From NCBI RefSeq assembly GCF_000632455.1, contig NZ_JFYL01000006.1:1-64000 (forward strand): a DNA stretch of 64,000 nucleotides. The letters are read 5' to 3'. Under the pieces are notes generated by a model, which was given only the letters and a program-made list of their open reading frames with translations, made no database searches and had not been told where the DNA came from. Positions 16,572-27,437 of the stretch are shown here, piece after piece. Position 1 is the first letter of the stretch; every line of letters starts with the position of its first letter. The DNA comes from Acinetobacter sp. Ver3 (GTDB taxonomy: Bacteria; Pseudomonadota; Gammaproteobacteria; Pseudomonadales; Moraxellaceae). A program made the translations under genes and the position numbers.

Positions 16572-17177
16572 TTAATTTGAGCTTTGATCTTCAACATATT
16601 TTTTTAAATGATTGGCCATTTCCCACTGAGAACCAATAAAACGATACAGGGCTTCAACTTCTTGTTTTGTCGCGCCTTGAATAAATTGATCGTCTAAAGT
16701 TACTTCAATAGTTCGTTCAAATTCTGTGCTATTAGCATTGATACGGTCAAATTCATAGGTAATTTTTGAATGGATTGGGACTTGAGCAAATTGCTCTATG
16801 GTTGCGATAACAAACTTCTTATCTTTCTCAAACTCAATCACATGCCATTCATTATTCCAATCTTTTATGCCTGGAATTGGGCTGCTAATAAATTCTTTGA
16901 AAGTCGTACCTTTTTGAACACGAATATTCTTAGACTCAATGGCTTGAGTTGCACCCACATTAATTTTTGGCCAAAGATTCACATTGGTTAAAATATTGAA
17001 GACTTCACTCACAGGGCGATGAATAATGACCTCAGCAGATCCACTCGTCGAGTAATTCAAATGCTTTGTTGAATACGTCGTGGTTTGTTGGTGATGTTTA
17101 ATATCCGATTCAGCGAAGCTATTTGTAGCGAGAAAGACTGCACTGAGTAAAGAGAAGGAGATCAATGTCTTATGCAT
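16572..17177 (-). CDS. exported SRPBCC-family protein
   Basis: A 201-residue protein with a Sec signal peptide (residues 1-22, cleavage after NSFA) and a START/SRPBCC-type domain at about 45-195. The pattern is a VIIHRPVSEVFNILTNVNLWP opening strand-helix, a central INVGATQAIES region and a long C-terminal amphipathic helix. SRPBCC domains hold hydrophobic ligands in a deep cavity; the periplasmic location is less usual. The ligand is unknown. AAGGAAA lies six bases upstream of ATG 17177. Confidence 0.75.
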   Translation of the reverse strand: MHKTLISFSLLSAVFLATNSFAESDIKHHQQTTTYSTKHLNYSTSGSAEVIIHRPVSEVFNILTNVNLWPKINVGATQAIESKNIRVQKGTTFKEFISSPIPGIKDWNNEWHVIEFEKDKKFVIATIEQFAQVPIHSKITYEFDRINANSTEFERTIEVTLDDQFIQGATKQEVEALYRFIGSQWEMANHLKKYVEDQSSN

Positions 17178-17311
17178 ATTATTTTCCTTTTTGTATATTG
17201 ATAAAAGCTCATTTGGAATATTTATATCGCTTGATCAAGATACCACTGTTGTATTCTTGCTCTAAATGTAATTTCGTATTCTTAAAGTACAATGGTTTAT
17301 TGAATTAATAA

Positions 17312-17337
17312 AAAAAGACCGCCTTGGCGGTCTTTTT
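17312..17337 (-). terminator. terminator of the acyl-CoA dehydrogenase gene
   Basis: The stem GACCGCC/GGCGGTC (17317-17323 with 17326-17332) is flanked by A5-6 and T5 tracts, extending the pairing. The orientation fits the minus-strand gene ending at 17350. Confidence 0.82.
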
Positions 17338-17349
17338 CTCTATGAAATC

Positions 17350-19173
17350 TTAGTAATCAAAACTGAAGTGTTCAGCTTCTAAAGACATTAAAGTTTTCGA
17401 AGGGTTAACCATAGATTCAGCATGACCTTGGGCACGTGGAAGTAAACGCTCAAAGTAGAAATCTGCAACTTTGATTTTCGCTTTATAAAACTCAGGAGTT
17501 TCTTGACCATCACCTGATGCTAACTTCGCTGATGCCACTGCCGCTTGTTGAGCCCAGTAATATGCCATCATTGCATAACCAGAGAACATTAAGTAATCCA
17601 CAGAAGCACTTGAAACGATGTCGCGATCTTTGCGTGCAGCAAGCATAATACGTACAGTTAATGCATTCCATTGTGCACAAATCTTAGTTAAGTCCCAAGC
17701 AAAACGGCGCATGTATTTATTGCGTGCGTGCTGGCCACAGAATTTTAAGATTTCAGCTGTATAGTCACGAACGACTTTACCTTTAGAAGATAACAGTACT
17801 TTACGACCGATTAAGTCTAGTGCTTGAACACCAGTTGTACCTTCGTAAAGCGTTGAAATACGTGCGTCACGAACGATCTGCTCCATACCATGTTCTTTGA
17901 TATAGCCATGGCCACCAAAGACTTGCATACCGTGGTTTGCTGCTTCTAAGCCTAACTCAGTTAAGAAGCCTTTCAAAATTGGTGTGTAGAAACCTAGTTT
18001 ATCATCGTAATCATCAAACTTCGCTTGATCACCTTGAGCTAAAGCATCAGTCATCTTGTCAGCTAGCTGTGCAGCATGATAGATCATTGCACGGCCACCT
18101 TCAGCAATGGCTTTTTGAGTCAAAAGCATACGGCGAACATCAGCATGATGGATAATTGAGTCAGCTACTTTTTCAGGCTCTTTTTTACCTGAAAGTGCGC
18201 GCATTGACATACGTTCTTTTGCATAAGGTAATGCACCTTGGAATGCAAGTTCTGCATGTGCTAAACCTTGAACAGCAGTTCCGATACGCGCCGTATTCAT
18301 GAAGGTAAACATTGCGTGTAAGCCTTTGTTGACTTCACCAATCAGATAACCCGTTGCAGCATCAAAGTTCAGTACGGCAGTAGCAGATGCTCTGATCCCC
18401 ATTTTGTGTTCAATAGAACCGCAAGTCACAGGATTGCGTTCGCCTACACCACCATCAGCAGTTGGGATGAATTTTGGAACGATGAATAATGAAATACCAC
18501 GCGTACCAGCTGGAGAGTCTGGAAGACGTGCCAACACAATATGAATGATATTTTCAGTTAAATCGTGTTCACCTGCAGAAATAAAGATTTTAGTACCTGT
18601 GATAGCATAAGTACCGTCACCTTTAGGCTCAGCTTTAGTTTTAACTTGACCCAAGTCTGTACCACATTGTGGTTCAGTTAAACACATTGTGCCTGACCAT
18701 GTACCAGCAGTGAGGTGAGGCATGTAGGTGTTTTTCTGTTCTTCAGTACCAAATTGCATGATGGTATTCATACAACCCATACTTAAGCCCGGATACATCG
18801 TGAAAGACCAGTTTGCTGTACCCATCATTTCTGATTTGATCAGGTTCAGCGACATAGGCAGTGCTTGACCACCAAACTCTTCAGGATACGAAAGACCTTG
18901 CCAGCCACCTTGTACAAACTGCTCGTAAGCTTCTTTGAAACCTTTAGGCGTTTTGACTTCGCCATTTTTAAAATGACAGCCTTCTTCATCTCCAGACTGA
19001 TTAAGTGGAGATAATACATTTTCACAGAAATCTGCAGCACCTTCGATAATCATATCGACAGTATCAGAGTCAGCAGCTTCGCCGTTGCTTAGAGTTTTAT
19101 AGTGCGCAGGATAATCAAAAACTTCGTTCATTAAGAAACGAATATCACGTACGGGCGCTTTATATGCAGGCAT
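17350..19173 (-). CDS. acyl-CoA dehydrogenase, DmdC-like subfamily
   Basis: A 607-residue FAD enzyme that oxidises an acyl-CoA to the trans-2-enoyl-CoA and hands electrons to ETF, then to the ETF-QO encoded at 1363-3075. Features are an N-terminal helical domain with YPEEFGGQALPM, the FAD loop CLTEPQCGTDLG, TKIFISAGEHD, the FGGHGYIKEHGMEQ region and the catalytic glutamate in LYEGTTGVQALDL. The extra C-terminal domain (about 480-607) is typical of the long DmdC/AcdA group. The substrate cannot be deduced; medium- or long-chain acyl-CoA is likely. AGGAAAAG precedes ATG 19173. It is transcribed alone. Confidence 0.9.
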   Translation of the reverse strand: MPAYKAPVRDIRFLMNEVFDYPAHYKTLSNGEAADSDTVDMIIEGAADFCENVLSPLNQSGDEEGCHFKNGEVKTPKGFKEAYEQFVQGGWQGLSYPEEFGGQALPMSLNLIKSEMMGTANWSFTMYPGLSMGCMNTIMQFGTEEQKNTYMPHLTAGTWSGTMCLTEPQCGTDLGQVKTKAEPKGDGTYAITGTKIFISAGEHDLTENIIHIVLARLPDSPAGTRGISLFIVPKFIPTADGGVGERNPVTCGSIEHKMGIRASATAVLNFDAATGYLIGEVNKGLHAMFTFMNTARIGTAVQGLAHAELAFQGALPYAKERMSMRALSGKKEPEKVADSIIHHADVRRMLLTQKAIAEGGRAMIYHAAQLADKMTDALAQGDQAKFDDYDDKLGFYTPILKGFLTELGLEAANHGMQVFGGHGYIKEHGMEQIVRDARISTLYEGTTGVQALDLIGRKVLLSSKGKVVRDYTAEILKFCGQHARNKYMRRFAWDLTKICAQWNALTVRIMLAARKDRDIVSSASVDYLMFSGYAMMAYYWAQQAAVASAKLASGDGQETPEFYKAKIKVADFYFERLLPRAQGHAESMVNPSKTLMSLEAEHFSFDY

Positions 19174-19495
19174 TGAACTTTTCCTAATTTGAATAGAGAA
19201 AATACTTGTTAGATGATCCGATTATTGACCTACAACACTAAAAAAACATTGATGTAAGTCACGGAAATAAATGTCAGAATTGCGAATTAGTGTTTAGGCT
19301 CTTGAATGAATATAAACTGAATTCATTTGTTGTAGTAGGAGTTTATTAGAAAAAATAATATTATTAATACATAAGCTTAGGTTGGTTTTGTTGAGTGGAT
19401 GATCATATGTTTAATTTGAATTTATTCAATTTGAATATGCACTAAAAATATGTCACTAAAATCAATTCGAAGAGATTTAATCGATATTATATAGA
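19174..19495. other. AT-rich intergenic region upstream of the acyl-CoA dehydrogenase gene
   Basis: About 320 bases without a convincing gene. It must hold the promoter of the acyl-CoA dehydrogenase (minus strand). A TTGAATTTATTCAA inverted repeat lies near 19418-19431 and could be an operator, but AT-rich repeats of this size arise by chance. No RNA gene is recognisable. Confidence 0.4.
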
Positions 19496-19524
19496 GAAAA
19501 AAGTGCAATTTAAAAAATTGCACT
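19496..19524 (-). terminator. aroE terminator
   Basis: A perfect 10-bp stem, 19502-19511 with 19515-19524, has an AAA loop. The plus-strand A-run at 19496-19501 gives the U tract on the minus transcript coming from aroE. Confidence 0.8.
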
Positions 19525-19553
19525 GTTCACAAGGCACTAAACGTGTGCAAAAA

Positions 19554-20342
19554 CTAAATAAAATCTTTTAATTCTGGACGCACACCATTCCAAATCGCGA
19601 AAGATTCAATCGCTTGTCCAACGAGCATTCCAAATCCTTCTGCAGTCGGAATTCCACGCTGTTTCGCTTGATCAAGGAAAGTGGAAGGTTTGCCATAGGC
19701 CATTTCATAGGCATATTTGAATTTTAACTGTTGAGGTAGAGTGATTGCATCGCCAGATAAGCTTGCCGAGGTAGCATTAATAACAATATCAAATTCACCT
19801 GCTATGTGATCAAGACCACAAGCGTTTAGCTCTAGATCTGGGACAGCAGGTTGTAAGTCCTGAATCAATTGCTCTGCGCGAGCAACCGTTCGATTAGCAA
19901 TCATGATTTTATTTACACCAGCTTTATGCAGTGGATAAATCACGCCACGTGTTGCACCACCTGCGCCTAAAATAAGCACGCTTGCTTGCTCAAGAGGCCA
20001 ATTTAAATGTTGAATGGCTGCAACAAGTCCTTGGCCATCGGTATTGTCGCCATGCAATACACCATCTTTCATCCATAGTGTATTTACTGCTTTTGCAATT
20101 TTGGCACGTTCAGTGAGTACATCACATTGTGCAAAAGCTTGTTCTTTAAACGGCACCGTGACATTCAGACCAATACCACCAGCCTTAAAAAAATCATTGA
20201 TACTCTGTGTAAAACCATCGAGAGGAGCAAGGCGTTTGTTATATTCAAGGATCACCCCAGTCTTTTGTGCGAACGCATGATGAAGCTCTGGAGATCGAGA
20301 TTGTTCAATGGGATTTCCAATTACGGCAAATTGTTTGCGCAT
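19554..20342 (-). CDS. aroE: shikimate dehydrogenase (NADP+)
   Basis: Reduces 3-dehydroshikimate to shikimate in aromatic amino acid synthesis. It is 262 residues from ATG 20342, which places the conserved FAVIGNPIEQSRSPELHH at the N-terminus; an upstream frame start at 20375 would add 11 unconserved residues. The catalytic lysine is in NVTVPFKEQA, the substrate aspartate in DNTDGQGLV, and the NADP loop is LGAGGATRGV followed by NRTVARAEQL. The C-terminal MLVGQAIESFAIW is typical. It lies downstream of the small membrane protein and hemF genes on the same strand. Confidence 0.94.
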   Translation of the reverse strand: MRKQFAVIGNPIEQSRSPELHHAFAQKTGVILEYNKRLAPLDGFTQSINDFFKAGGIGLNVTVPFKEQAFAQCDVLTERAKIAKAVNTLWMKDGVLHGDNTDGQGLVAAIQHLNWPLEQASVLILGAGGATRGVIYPLHKAGVNKIMIANRTVARAEQLIQDLQPAVPDLELNACGLDHIAGEFDIVINATSASLSGDAITLPQQLKFKYAYEMAYGKPSTFLDQAKQRGIPTAEGFGMLVGQAIESFAIWNGVRPELKDFI

Positions 20343-20426
20343 TGCTCTAATTCCTGATGAAGAAGTGGCAAACAATATACGTCAAATGCAGAAAGTTCCC
20401 AATATGAACATATTCAATGAAGTGTA

Positions 20427-20639
20427 TTAATGACTTGGGTTACAAATTTCAAATAGGGTATGAAGTAAAATATGCGCAATGTTGAGCAGTAGACCAACAG
20501 CTGCAAACACCATCAAGCTAAAACCAAAGCTATCATTGAGTAGTGTTTCTGAAAATATAGTGGTACTGATTGCACTCAAAAGAGCAATAACCAGTGTCCA
20601 AAATACGACAACACGTGCGCGAATAGAGTTGTGTTGCAT
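20427..20639 (-). CDS. small membrane protein
   Basis: A 70-residue hypothetical protein with two predicted membrane helices (about 10-28 and 38-62) after a short basic N-terminus (MQHNSIRARVV). AAGGAATCGAT directly before ATG 20639 is a good ribosome-binding site, which makes this strand more credible than the overlapping plus-strand frame. It lies between hemF and aroE on their strand. No family is recognised. Confidence 0.6.
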   Translation of the reverse strand: MQHNSIRARVVVFWTLVIALLSAISTTIFSETLLNDSFGFSLMVFAAVGLLLNIAHILLHTLFEICNPSH

Positions 20640-20843
20640 ATCGATTCCTTATGCAGAAGTAAAAACTTCCATGAGTAATACAAGTAAAAATTGATTGTAC
20701 AGTACTTTGCTTAAATTAAACTTAAGAGCTGTGTCAGAAGTGTGACAAAATTTAATCAATTTTATCTATTGTGCCTTTTTTCTAAGAGAATGTAATGGAA
20801 TTATTCAATTTCGTTAGACAATGGGATGAATATATTGCTCAAC

Positions 20844-20867
20844 AAAAAAGCCCTGTTTTAACAGGGC
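20844..20867 (-). terminator. hemF terminator
   Basis: A perfect 8-bp GC-rich stem, 20850-20857 with 20860-20867, has a two-base TT gap (effectively a four-base loop after opening). The plus-strand A6 at 20844-20849 gives the U tract for the minus transcript. Confidence 0.85.
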
Positions 20868-20880
20868 GAGTGATTTACAT

Positions 20881-22067
<1,187 letters not shown>

Positions 22068-23438
22068 ATGTTCGAAAACGTTGTTTCACTGGTGCAAAAA
22101 TATAATGTTCCAGGTCCTCGATATACGAGCTATCCCACAGTTCCGTATTGGGAGCAGTCGACCTTTGATCAAGTACTATGGCAGCAAAAACTCAAAATAC
22201 GTTTTGATAATTCGAATAGCCAGCATGGTATTAGCCTTTACATTCACTTACCTTTTTGCGAGTCCTTATGTACTTTTTGTGGATGTCATAAAAAAATCAC
22301 TAAAAAACATGAAATGGAACAGCCCTATATTTTGGCTTTGTTAAAAGAATGGAAATTGTATTGTGAGTTATTTGTAGAGCGTCCTTTGATTAAAGAGATA
22401 CATCTAGGCGGAGGGACACCTACATTTTTTTCTCCTCAGCATCTTAAACAGTTGATTGATGGGCTTTTAGCGTTATCAGCAGTAGCTGAAGATCATCAAT
22501 TTAGTTTTGAAGGACATCCTAATAATACTTCCTACGAACATTTAAAGACGCTGTTTGAATTGGGTTTTAGACGCGTTAGCTTTGGTGTGCAGGATTATAA
22601 TGAAACCGTGCAGAAAGCGATCCACCGAATTCAACCTTTTGAACACGTAAAGCAGGTTACAGAATGGGCGCGTGAAATTGGTTATACCTCTATTTCGCAT
22701 GATTTGGTCTACGGGCTGCCCTTTCAATATTTAGATGATGTTTTAAACACAATTGATCAAACCATTCAAATTAAGCCAGATCGTTTAGCCTTTTACAGTT
22801 ATGCGCATGTACCATGGATCAAAGGCAATGGGCAACGTGGTTTTAAAGACCATGATGTTCCGCGCGATGAAGAGAAAAGACAGTGTTATGAGCAAGGAAA
22901 ACAAAAATTATTGTCTGCTGGATATCATGAAATAGGAATGGATCATTTTGCGCTTGAGCATGATGATATGTATCAGGTATTTCAAGCCCAACAGTTACAT
23001 CGTAATTTTATGGGATATACCGTTTCAAAAACAGAAGTGATGATTGGCTTAGGGATGTCAGCTATTGGCGATTGTTGGCAAGGTTTTGCCCAAAATGAAA
23101 AGACGCTTGAAAATTATTATGCTCGATTAGAACAAAACGAAATTCCAGTTTTTAAAGGTCATCTTTTAACAGAAGAAGATTTGAAAATCAGAAAACACAT
23201 TTTAAATCTCATGTGCCACTTTGAGACGAATTGGCAAGGTGACATGGATTTTGCACAGCGACCACAAGTTTTAGAAGATTTAGCTGAAATGCAAAATGAC
23301 CAACTTGTGAAGATGAGTGAATATGGATTGAAGGTAACGGAAGCTGGAAAACCATTTGTACGAAATATCTGTATGGCGTTCGATTTAAGGTTAAAAAGAA
23401 ACAAACCTGAAAATCGGATATTTTCTATGACGATATAG
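22068..23438 (+). CDS. hemN: oxygen-independent coproporphyrinogen III oxidase (radical SAM)
   Basis: A 456-residue radical SAM enzyme that oxidatively decarboxylates coproporphyrinogen III without O2. The four-cysteine HemN signature is complete: Cys64, Cys68, Cys71 and Cys73 in CESLCTFCGC. The N-terminal PGPRYTSYPTVPYW and the downstream LGGGTPTFFS and FEGHPNNTS are also diagnostic. The fourth cysteine separates it from HemW at 14820. An AGGTGGGGAT ribosome-binding site precedes ATG 22068. The gene is striking in a genus normally regarded as strictly aerobic. Confidence 0.94.
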   Translation: MFENVVSLVQKYNVPGPRYTSYPTVPYWEQSTFDQVLWQQKLKIRFDNSNSQHGISLYIHLPFCESLCTFCGCHKKITKKHEMEQPYILALLKEWKLYCELFVERPLIKEIHLGGGTPTFFSPQHLKQLIDGLLALSAVAEDHQFSFEGHPNNTSYEHLKTLFELGFRRVSFGVQDYNETVQKAIHRIQPFEHVKQVTEWAREIGYTSISHDLVYGLPFQYLDDVLNTIDQTIQIKPDRLAFYSYAHVPWIKGNGQRGFKDHDVPRDEEKRQCYEQGKQKLLSAGYHEIGMDHFALEHDDMYQVFQAQQLHRNFMGYTVSKTEVMIGLGMSAIGDCWQGFAQNEKTLENYYARLEQNEIPVFKGHLLTEEDLKIRKHILNLMCHFETNWQGDMDFAQRPQVLEDLAEMQNDQLVKMSEYGLKVTEAGKPFVRNICMAFDLRLKRNKPENRIFSMTI

Positions 23439-23470
23439 TCATCTTCACAAATTGGGCTGAGTCTAAGTGA

Positions 23471-23500
23471 AAAAATACCCCTAAGCATCGGGGTATTTTT
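23471..23500. terminator. bidirectional terminator
   Basis: An 11-bp perfect stem, 23471-23481 with 23490-23500, has an eight-base loop and lies between convergent hemN and ribA. Confidence 0.85.
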
Positions 23501-23525
23501 TTACAGCGATTAAATTATGCTGTAG

Positions 23526-24140
23526 TTAAAAATCATCCTTTTGATACATATGTGACATGCGCTCATGTTTGGTTTTTAAGTATTCTTCATTGAATTTATT
23601 CAAACCGACCGTTAACGGGACACGATCAACTACATCAATTCCTAAATCAGTTAAAGCTTTAATTTTGAGAGGATTGTTTGTGACAAGTTTGACTTGTTTC
23701 ACTTGTAAGTGATCCAGCATGATGCTGCACATATCGTATTTACGCGCATCAGCGGGTAAGTTGAGCATCAGGTTAGCATCTACTGTGTCATGTCCTTGAT
23801 CTTGCAAGGCATAAGCACGAATTTTATTGGTTAAACCAATACCACGACCTTCTTGACGTAAATATAAAATTACGCCTTGTCCAGCTTCGTTAATCAATTT
23901 TTGAGTTGCTTGAAGTTGTGGGCCACAATCACATTTTAATGAAGCAAAAGCATCACCTGTTAAACATTCGGAATGGATTCGTACCAAGACAGGAGAGGTG
24001 GGTGCTTTATCTAATCCTTTTGACAATGCTACGTGTTCTTCACCTGTTTTAGGATCTTGAAAAACAGTGATTTTAAAATCACCAAAGGCAGTGGGTAATT
24101 TAGATGTGGCAACAAACTCTATAGGCACAGCGACTTCCAT
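23526..24140 (-). CDS. ribA: GTP cyclohydrolase II
   Basis: First committed step of riboflavin synthesis (GTP to a diaminopyrimidine, formate and pyrophosphate). It is a 204-residue stand-alone protein without a RibB domain. Zinc ligands are the cysteines in [16 protein letters not shown]; catalytic residues follow in [12 protein letters not shown]. The C-terminus carries [13 protein letters not shown] saw no FMN riboswitch upstream (24141-24445). Confidence 0.95.
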   Translation of the reverse strand: MEVAVPIEFVATSKLPTAFGDFKITVFQDPKTGEEHVALSKGLDKAPTSPVLVRIHSECLTGDAFASLKCDCGPQLQATQKLINEAGQGVILYLRQEGRGIGLTNKIRAYALQDQGHDTVDANLMLNLPADARKYDMCSIMLDHLQVKQVKLVTNNPLKIKALTDLGIDVVDRVPLTVGLNKFNEEYLKTKHERMSHMYQKDDF

Positions 24141-24445
24141 TACATGTTCATAATTTGGCTAAAGTATAGCTGAATGATCAGACCATAGTTGAGTATCATT
24201 GTGCAAATTTACACAGAAGATTTCCTTTTTTTTGCAAAGCACAAGATAATAGTTGATAAGTAGCATCGATATTCAGGATAATCTAGCTACCTAACAACGC
24301 CCGTTTAGCGAAAGCTCAACACTGGACCAATATAAATGTGGTTGATTTAAGGTGTTTTTTTTCGATTTCTCGATCAATAAGAAGAATCGAGCTAACCCAT
24401 TTACCTAGCTTAGGATTTGCCAGGCTTTAGAAGGCATTGCCACAT
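24141..24445. other. divergent ribA/dxs intergenic region
   Basis: About 305 bases without a recognisable gene. It contains an imperfect hairpin pairing 24362-24367 with 24385-24390 in the probable dxs leader, and AGAAGG at 24429-24434, the dxs ribosome-binding site. No FMN or TPP riboswitch is evident by eye. Confidence 0.45.
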
Positions 24446-26350
24446 ATGTTGTATACCGAAATACCTAGTCAACGTCCTGTTACGCCTTTGTTGGATGCGA
24501 TTAATCATCCAATGCAATTGCGTCAACTAGCCAAAGAACAATTGAGTCAAGTGTCGGACGAGCTACGTCAATTTATTTTGTATGCTGCTGGACAAAGTGG
24601 TGGGCATTTCGGTGCCAATCTAGGTGTAATCGAATTAACTGTTGCCTTGCATTATTGTTTCAATACACCGCATGATCGTCTTATCTGGGATGTGGGACAT
24701 CAAGCATATCCACATAAAGCTTTGACTGGACGTCGTGAGCAACTGACTACAATTCGTGCAAAAAATGGCTTAGCGGCGTTCCCCGCTCGTGAAGAGTCTG
24801 AATTTGATACTTTTGGTGTGGGCCACTCATCGACTGCTATTTCAGCGGGTTTGGGAATGGCTTTAGCTCGTCGTTATCAAAAAGATCCTTGTGAAGTGGT
24901 TGCAATTATCGGTGATGGTGCAATGACAGCAGGGATGGCATTCGAAGCCATGAATGATGCTGTTGCACATAATGCTGATCTCATGGTGATACTGAATGAC
25001 AATGATATGTCGATTTCATGTAGCACGGGTGGTTTTGCAAAACATTTGGCTGCTATTTGGGAAAAAGGGCAGTCTGTGCATATTGATGAGCAGGGTAATC
25101 CATTTATTCAGGACTATCCTGAGTGGGACTACACTTCACGTTTACATAGTGCTGCTACCGAGGCTGCGGATAACTTATTTAAAGCGATTGGATTTGACTA
25201 TTTTGGTCCATTCGATGGTCATAATGTCGATGAACTTGTTAATGTATTTAGTGCCTTAAAAAAACGTAAGGGGCCGCGCTTAATTCATATCTATACCAAG
25301 AAAGGTAAGGGCTTCGCACCTGCTGAAGCAGATCAAATAAAATATCACGCAATTGCTAAATTAAATGCTGCAGCAGCTTCAACAAAAGCGCCCAAATATT
25401 CTGATGTTTTTGGGCAATGGTTGTGCGATGAAGCCCAGTTAGATGATAAGTTGTTAGCCATTACACCTGCCATGTGTGAAGGTTCAGGTATGGTGCAATT
25501 CGCCAAACAATATCCTGATCGTTATTTTGATGTGGCAATTGCAGAACAACATGCAGTGACTTTAGCTGCAGGTATGGCATGTGAAGGTTTAAAACCAGTA
25601 GTGGCAATTTATTCAACCTTCTTACAGCGTGGTTATGATCAGCTTATTCATGATGTGGCATTACAAAACCTTGATGTCACATTTGGTATCGATCGTGCAG
25701 GTTTAGTGGGTGAAGATGGGCCAACCCATGCTGGTGCATACGATTACGCATTTATGCGTACAGTTCCGAATATCGTGATTATGGCACCAAAAGATGAGAA
25801 TGAATGCCGTCAAATGCTACATACCGCCTATTTGCACCCGGGTCCTGCTGCAGTGCGTTATCCACGCGGAAATGGTTTAGGTGTTGAAATTCAAAGTGAA
25901 CTGACAGCGCTTGAAATTGGTAAAGCTGAGTTAACTTTGGAGCTGAATGTAAAAGCCGAAGAAGTGATTACTATTTTAGCTTTCGGTAGCCGCGTGAGTG
26001 TTGCAGAACATGCTGCTCAGCTTTTAGTTGATCAATTGGATGTTGCGGTACGCGTTGTGAATATGCGGTTTGTTAAACCACTAGATGGTCAAATCATTCG
26101 ACAATATGCTGATCAAACCCAACTTTTTGTAACGGTTGAAGAGCATGCAGTCATGGGGGGTGCTGGAAGTGCTGTGAATGAATTTATAATGGCCGAACAC
26201 ATTCTTAAGCCAGTTTTGAACATAGGCTTACCTGATCAATTCTTAGCGCAAGCCAGTCATGGTGAGATGCTTAAAGATTGTGGATTGGATGCAGAAGGTA
26301 TCCAAGCTTCAATTCAACAAGCTTGGTTAAAGCTTGTACAGGTGGTTTAA
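24446..26350 (+). CDS. dxs: 1-deoxy-D-xylulose-5-phosphate synthase
   Basis: Condenses pyruvate and glyceraldehyde 3-phosphate, with thiamine diphosphate, at the entry of the MEP isoprenoid pathway. It is 634 residues from ATG 24446, chosen over TTG 24437 because AGAAGG at 24429-24434 is 11 bases from the ATG but only two from the TTG. Hallmarks are [14 protein letters not shown], the ThDP motif [15 protein letters not shown], the catalytic glutamate in [15 protein letters not shown] and [15 protein letters not shown]. Full length. It ends before a terminator that separates it from suhB. Confidence 0.95.
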   Translation: MLYTEIPSQRPVTPLLDAINHPMQLRQLAKEQLSQVSDELRQFILYAAGQSGGHFGANLGVIELTVALHYCFNTPHDRLIWDVGHQAYPHKALTGRREQLTTIRAKNGLAAFPAREESEFDTFGVGHSSTAISAGLGMALARRYQKDPCEVVAIIGDGAMTAGMAFEAMNDAVAHNADLMVILNDNDMSISCSTGGFAKHLAAIWEKGQSVHIDEQGNPFIQDYPEWDYTSRLHSAATEAADNLFKAIGFDYFGPFDGHNVDELVNVFSALKKRKGPRLIHIYTKKGKGFAPAEADQIKYHAIAKLNAAAASTKAPKYSDVFGQWLCDEAQLDDKLLAITPAMCEGSGMVQFAKQYPDRYFDVAIAEQHAVTLAAGMACEGLKPVVAIYSTFLQRGYDQLIHDVALQNLDVTFGIDRAGLVGEDGPTHAGAYDYAFMRTVPNIVIMAPKDENECRQMLHTAYLHPGPAAVRYPRGNGLGVEIQSELTALEIGKAELTLELNVKAEEVITILAFGSRVSVAEHAAQLLVDQLDVAVRVVNMRFVKPLDGQIIRQYADQTQLFVTVEEHAVMGGAGSAVNEFIMAEHILKPVLNIGLPDQFLAQASHGEMLKDCGLDAEGIQASIQQAWLKLVQVV

Positions 26351-26386
26351 ATACAAGTCATAAAATTTTAGAAACATTTTTTACCT

Positions 26387-26422
26387 AAAAGCGCCGATAT
26401 TTGATAAAATGTCGGCGCTTTT
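26387..26422 (+). terminator. dxs terminator
   Basis: A perfect 11-bp stem, 26387-26397 with 26412-26422, contains GCGCCGA/TCGGCGC and has a 14-base loop and terminal Ts. Its position argues against any suhB start before 26423. Confidence 0.82.
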
Positions 26423-26468
26423 ATGCATTATTCTTTATCAGTATCTTCAAATTTGTAGTGGGTGTTCA

Positions 26469-27299
26469 ATGGAACCTATGGTGGTGATGGCTGCGCGTGC
26501 GGCTCAAACAGTTGGTCAAGAGCTTTTAAAAGCGCATCAGAATCGTCATAAACTTGATCTGCAAGTTGAAGAAAAAGGTATCGAAGGTCCTGTGACTCGC
26601 GTTGATCGCTATGTTGAAGAGTTGACGATCGATATCTTGCGCAAAAGCTATAAAAATCACAGCTTCCTTGGTGAAGAGTTTGGTATGCAAGAAGGTAAAG
26701 GTCACGATGCTGATTGGTGTTGGGTGATCGATCCTTTAGATGGTACTTTAAACTTCATTAATGGTGTCCCACACTTCTGTATTTCTATTGCAGTTCAACA
26801 CAAAGGCGTGACTCAACACGGTGTTGTGTATGACCCAATCAAAGATGAATTGTTCTCTGCGAGTCGCGGTCGCGGTGCAATGATGAACCAACGTCGTATT
26901 CGTGTGAATGTAAAAGATAGTTTAGATCGTACATTCTTGGCTGTTGGTCATGCATATCGTGCTAAACGTGATGGCGAAGTAGTTTCTTATGCAAAAAATC
27001 ACTTCGATTCTTTGTTGGCAGTATCTGAACAAGGCGCTCAATTCCGCCGTTTAGGTTCAGCAGCACTCGACTTAGCTTATGTTGCTGCTGGTCGTTACGA
27101 TGGTTATTTCGAACTTGGTTTGAAACCATGGGATATCGCAGCGGGTGAGCTAATTGTTAAAGAAGCTGGTGGTACAGTAGTTGATGCGCGCGGTGGTTCA
27201 AACTCAATGGAAAATGGTCAAGTCTTGGCTTGTTCTATGAAATTATTGAAACCATTGATGCAAGCAGTTGTCCCAGCTTGGGGTGCTGCTGCTAAATAA
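26469..27299 (+). CDS. suhB: inositol monophosphatase family protein SuhB
   Basis: A 276-residue Mg2+-dependent phosphatase. Metal-binding motifs are GEEFGMQ, the WVIDPLDGTLNFINGVPHF signature (Asp-Pro-Leu-Asp-Gly-Thr) and WDIAAGELIVKEAGG near the C-terminus. In E. coli SuhB also joins the rRNA antitermination complex with NusA. ATG 26469 is preferred because upstream in-frame codons lie inside the dxs terminator. It is followed by its own terminator. Confidence 0.93.
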   Translation: MEPMVVMAARAAQTVGQELLKAHQNRHKLDLQVEEKGIEGPVTRVDRYVEELTIDILRKSYKNHSFLGEEFGMQEGKGHDADWCWVIDPLDGTLNFINGVPHFCISIAVQHKGVTQHGVVYDPIKDELFSASRGRGAMMNQRRIRVNVKDSLDRTFLAVGHAYRAKRDGEVVSYAKNHFDSLLAVSEQGAQFRRLGSAALDLAYVAAGRYDGYFELGLKPWDIAAGELIVKEAGGTVVDARGGSNSMENGQVLACSMKLLKPLMQAVVPAWGAAAK

Positions 27300-27315
27300 G
27301 CAGATCAAATTTATG

Positions 27316-27341
27316 AAAGCTCCCTAATAGGGAGCTTTTTT
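27316..27341 (+). terminator. suhB terminator
   Basis: The stem 27316-27324 with 27330-27338 (9 bp, TAATA loop) is followed by an uninterrupted T tract to 27341. Confidence 0.88.
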
Positions 27342-27404
27342 ATCTCCAAAACATGATAAATTTGAATATTTGTACTTGAATGCACCAAAAAGCAATTAAA
27401 CTTA

Positions 27405-27432
27405 ATGACATTATAAAAAAATCTGTTATACT
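27405..27432 (+). promoter_or_regulatory. candidate promoter of the RNA helicase gene
   Basis: ATGACA at 27405-27410 and TATACT at 27427-27432 are separated by 16 bases, a plausible sigma-70 promoter. The next bases (CCGCGCAC) form a GC-rich discriminator, as in growth-rate-controlled promoters. Use of this site would give a leader of about 270 bases. Confidence 0.5.
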
Positions 27433-27437
27433 CCGCG

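Noticed and set aside
24141..24445. FMN or TPP riboswitch upstream of ribA/dxs
   Set aside because: The conserved sequence blocks of either class are not visible on either strand; a covariance-model (Rfam) scan would settle it.
26409..26468. Longer suhB start at 26409
   Set aside because: That region is inside the dxs terminator hairpin and the extra residues are not family-like.
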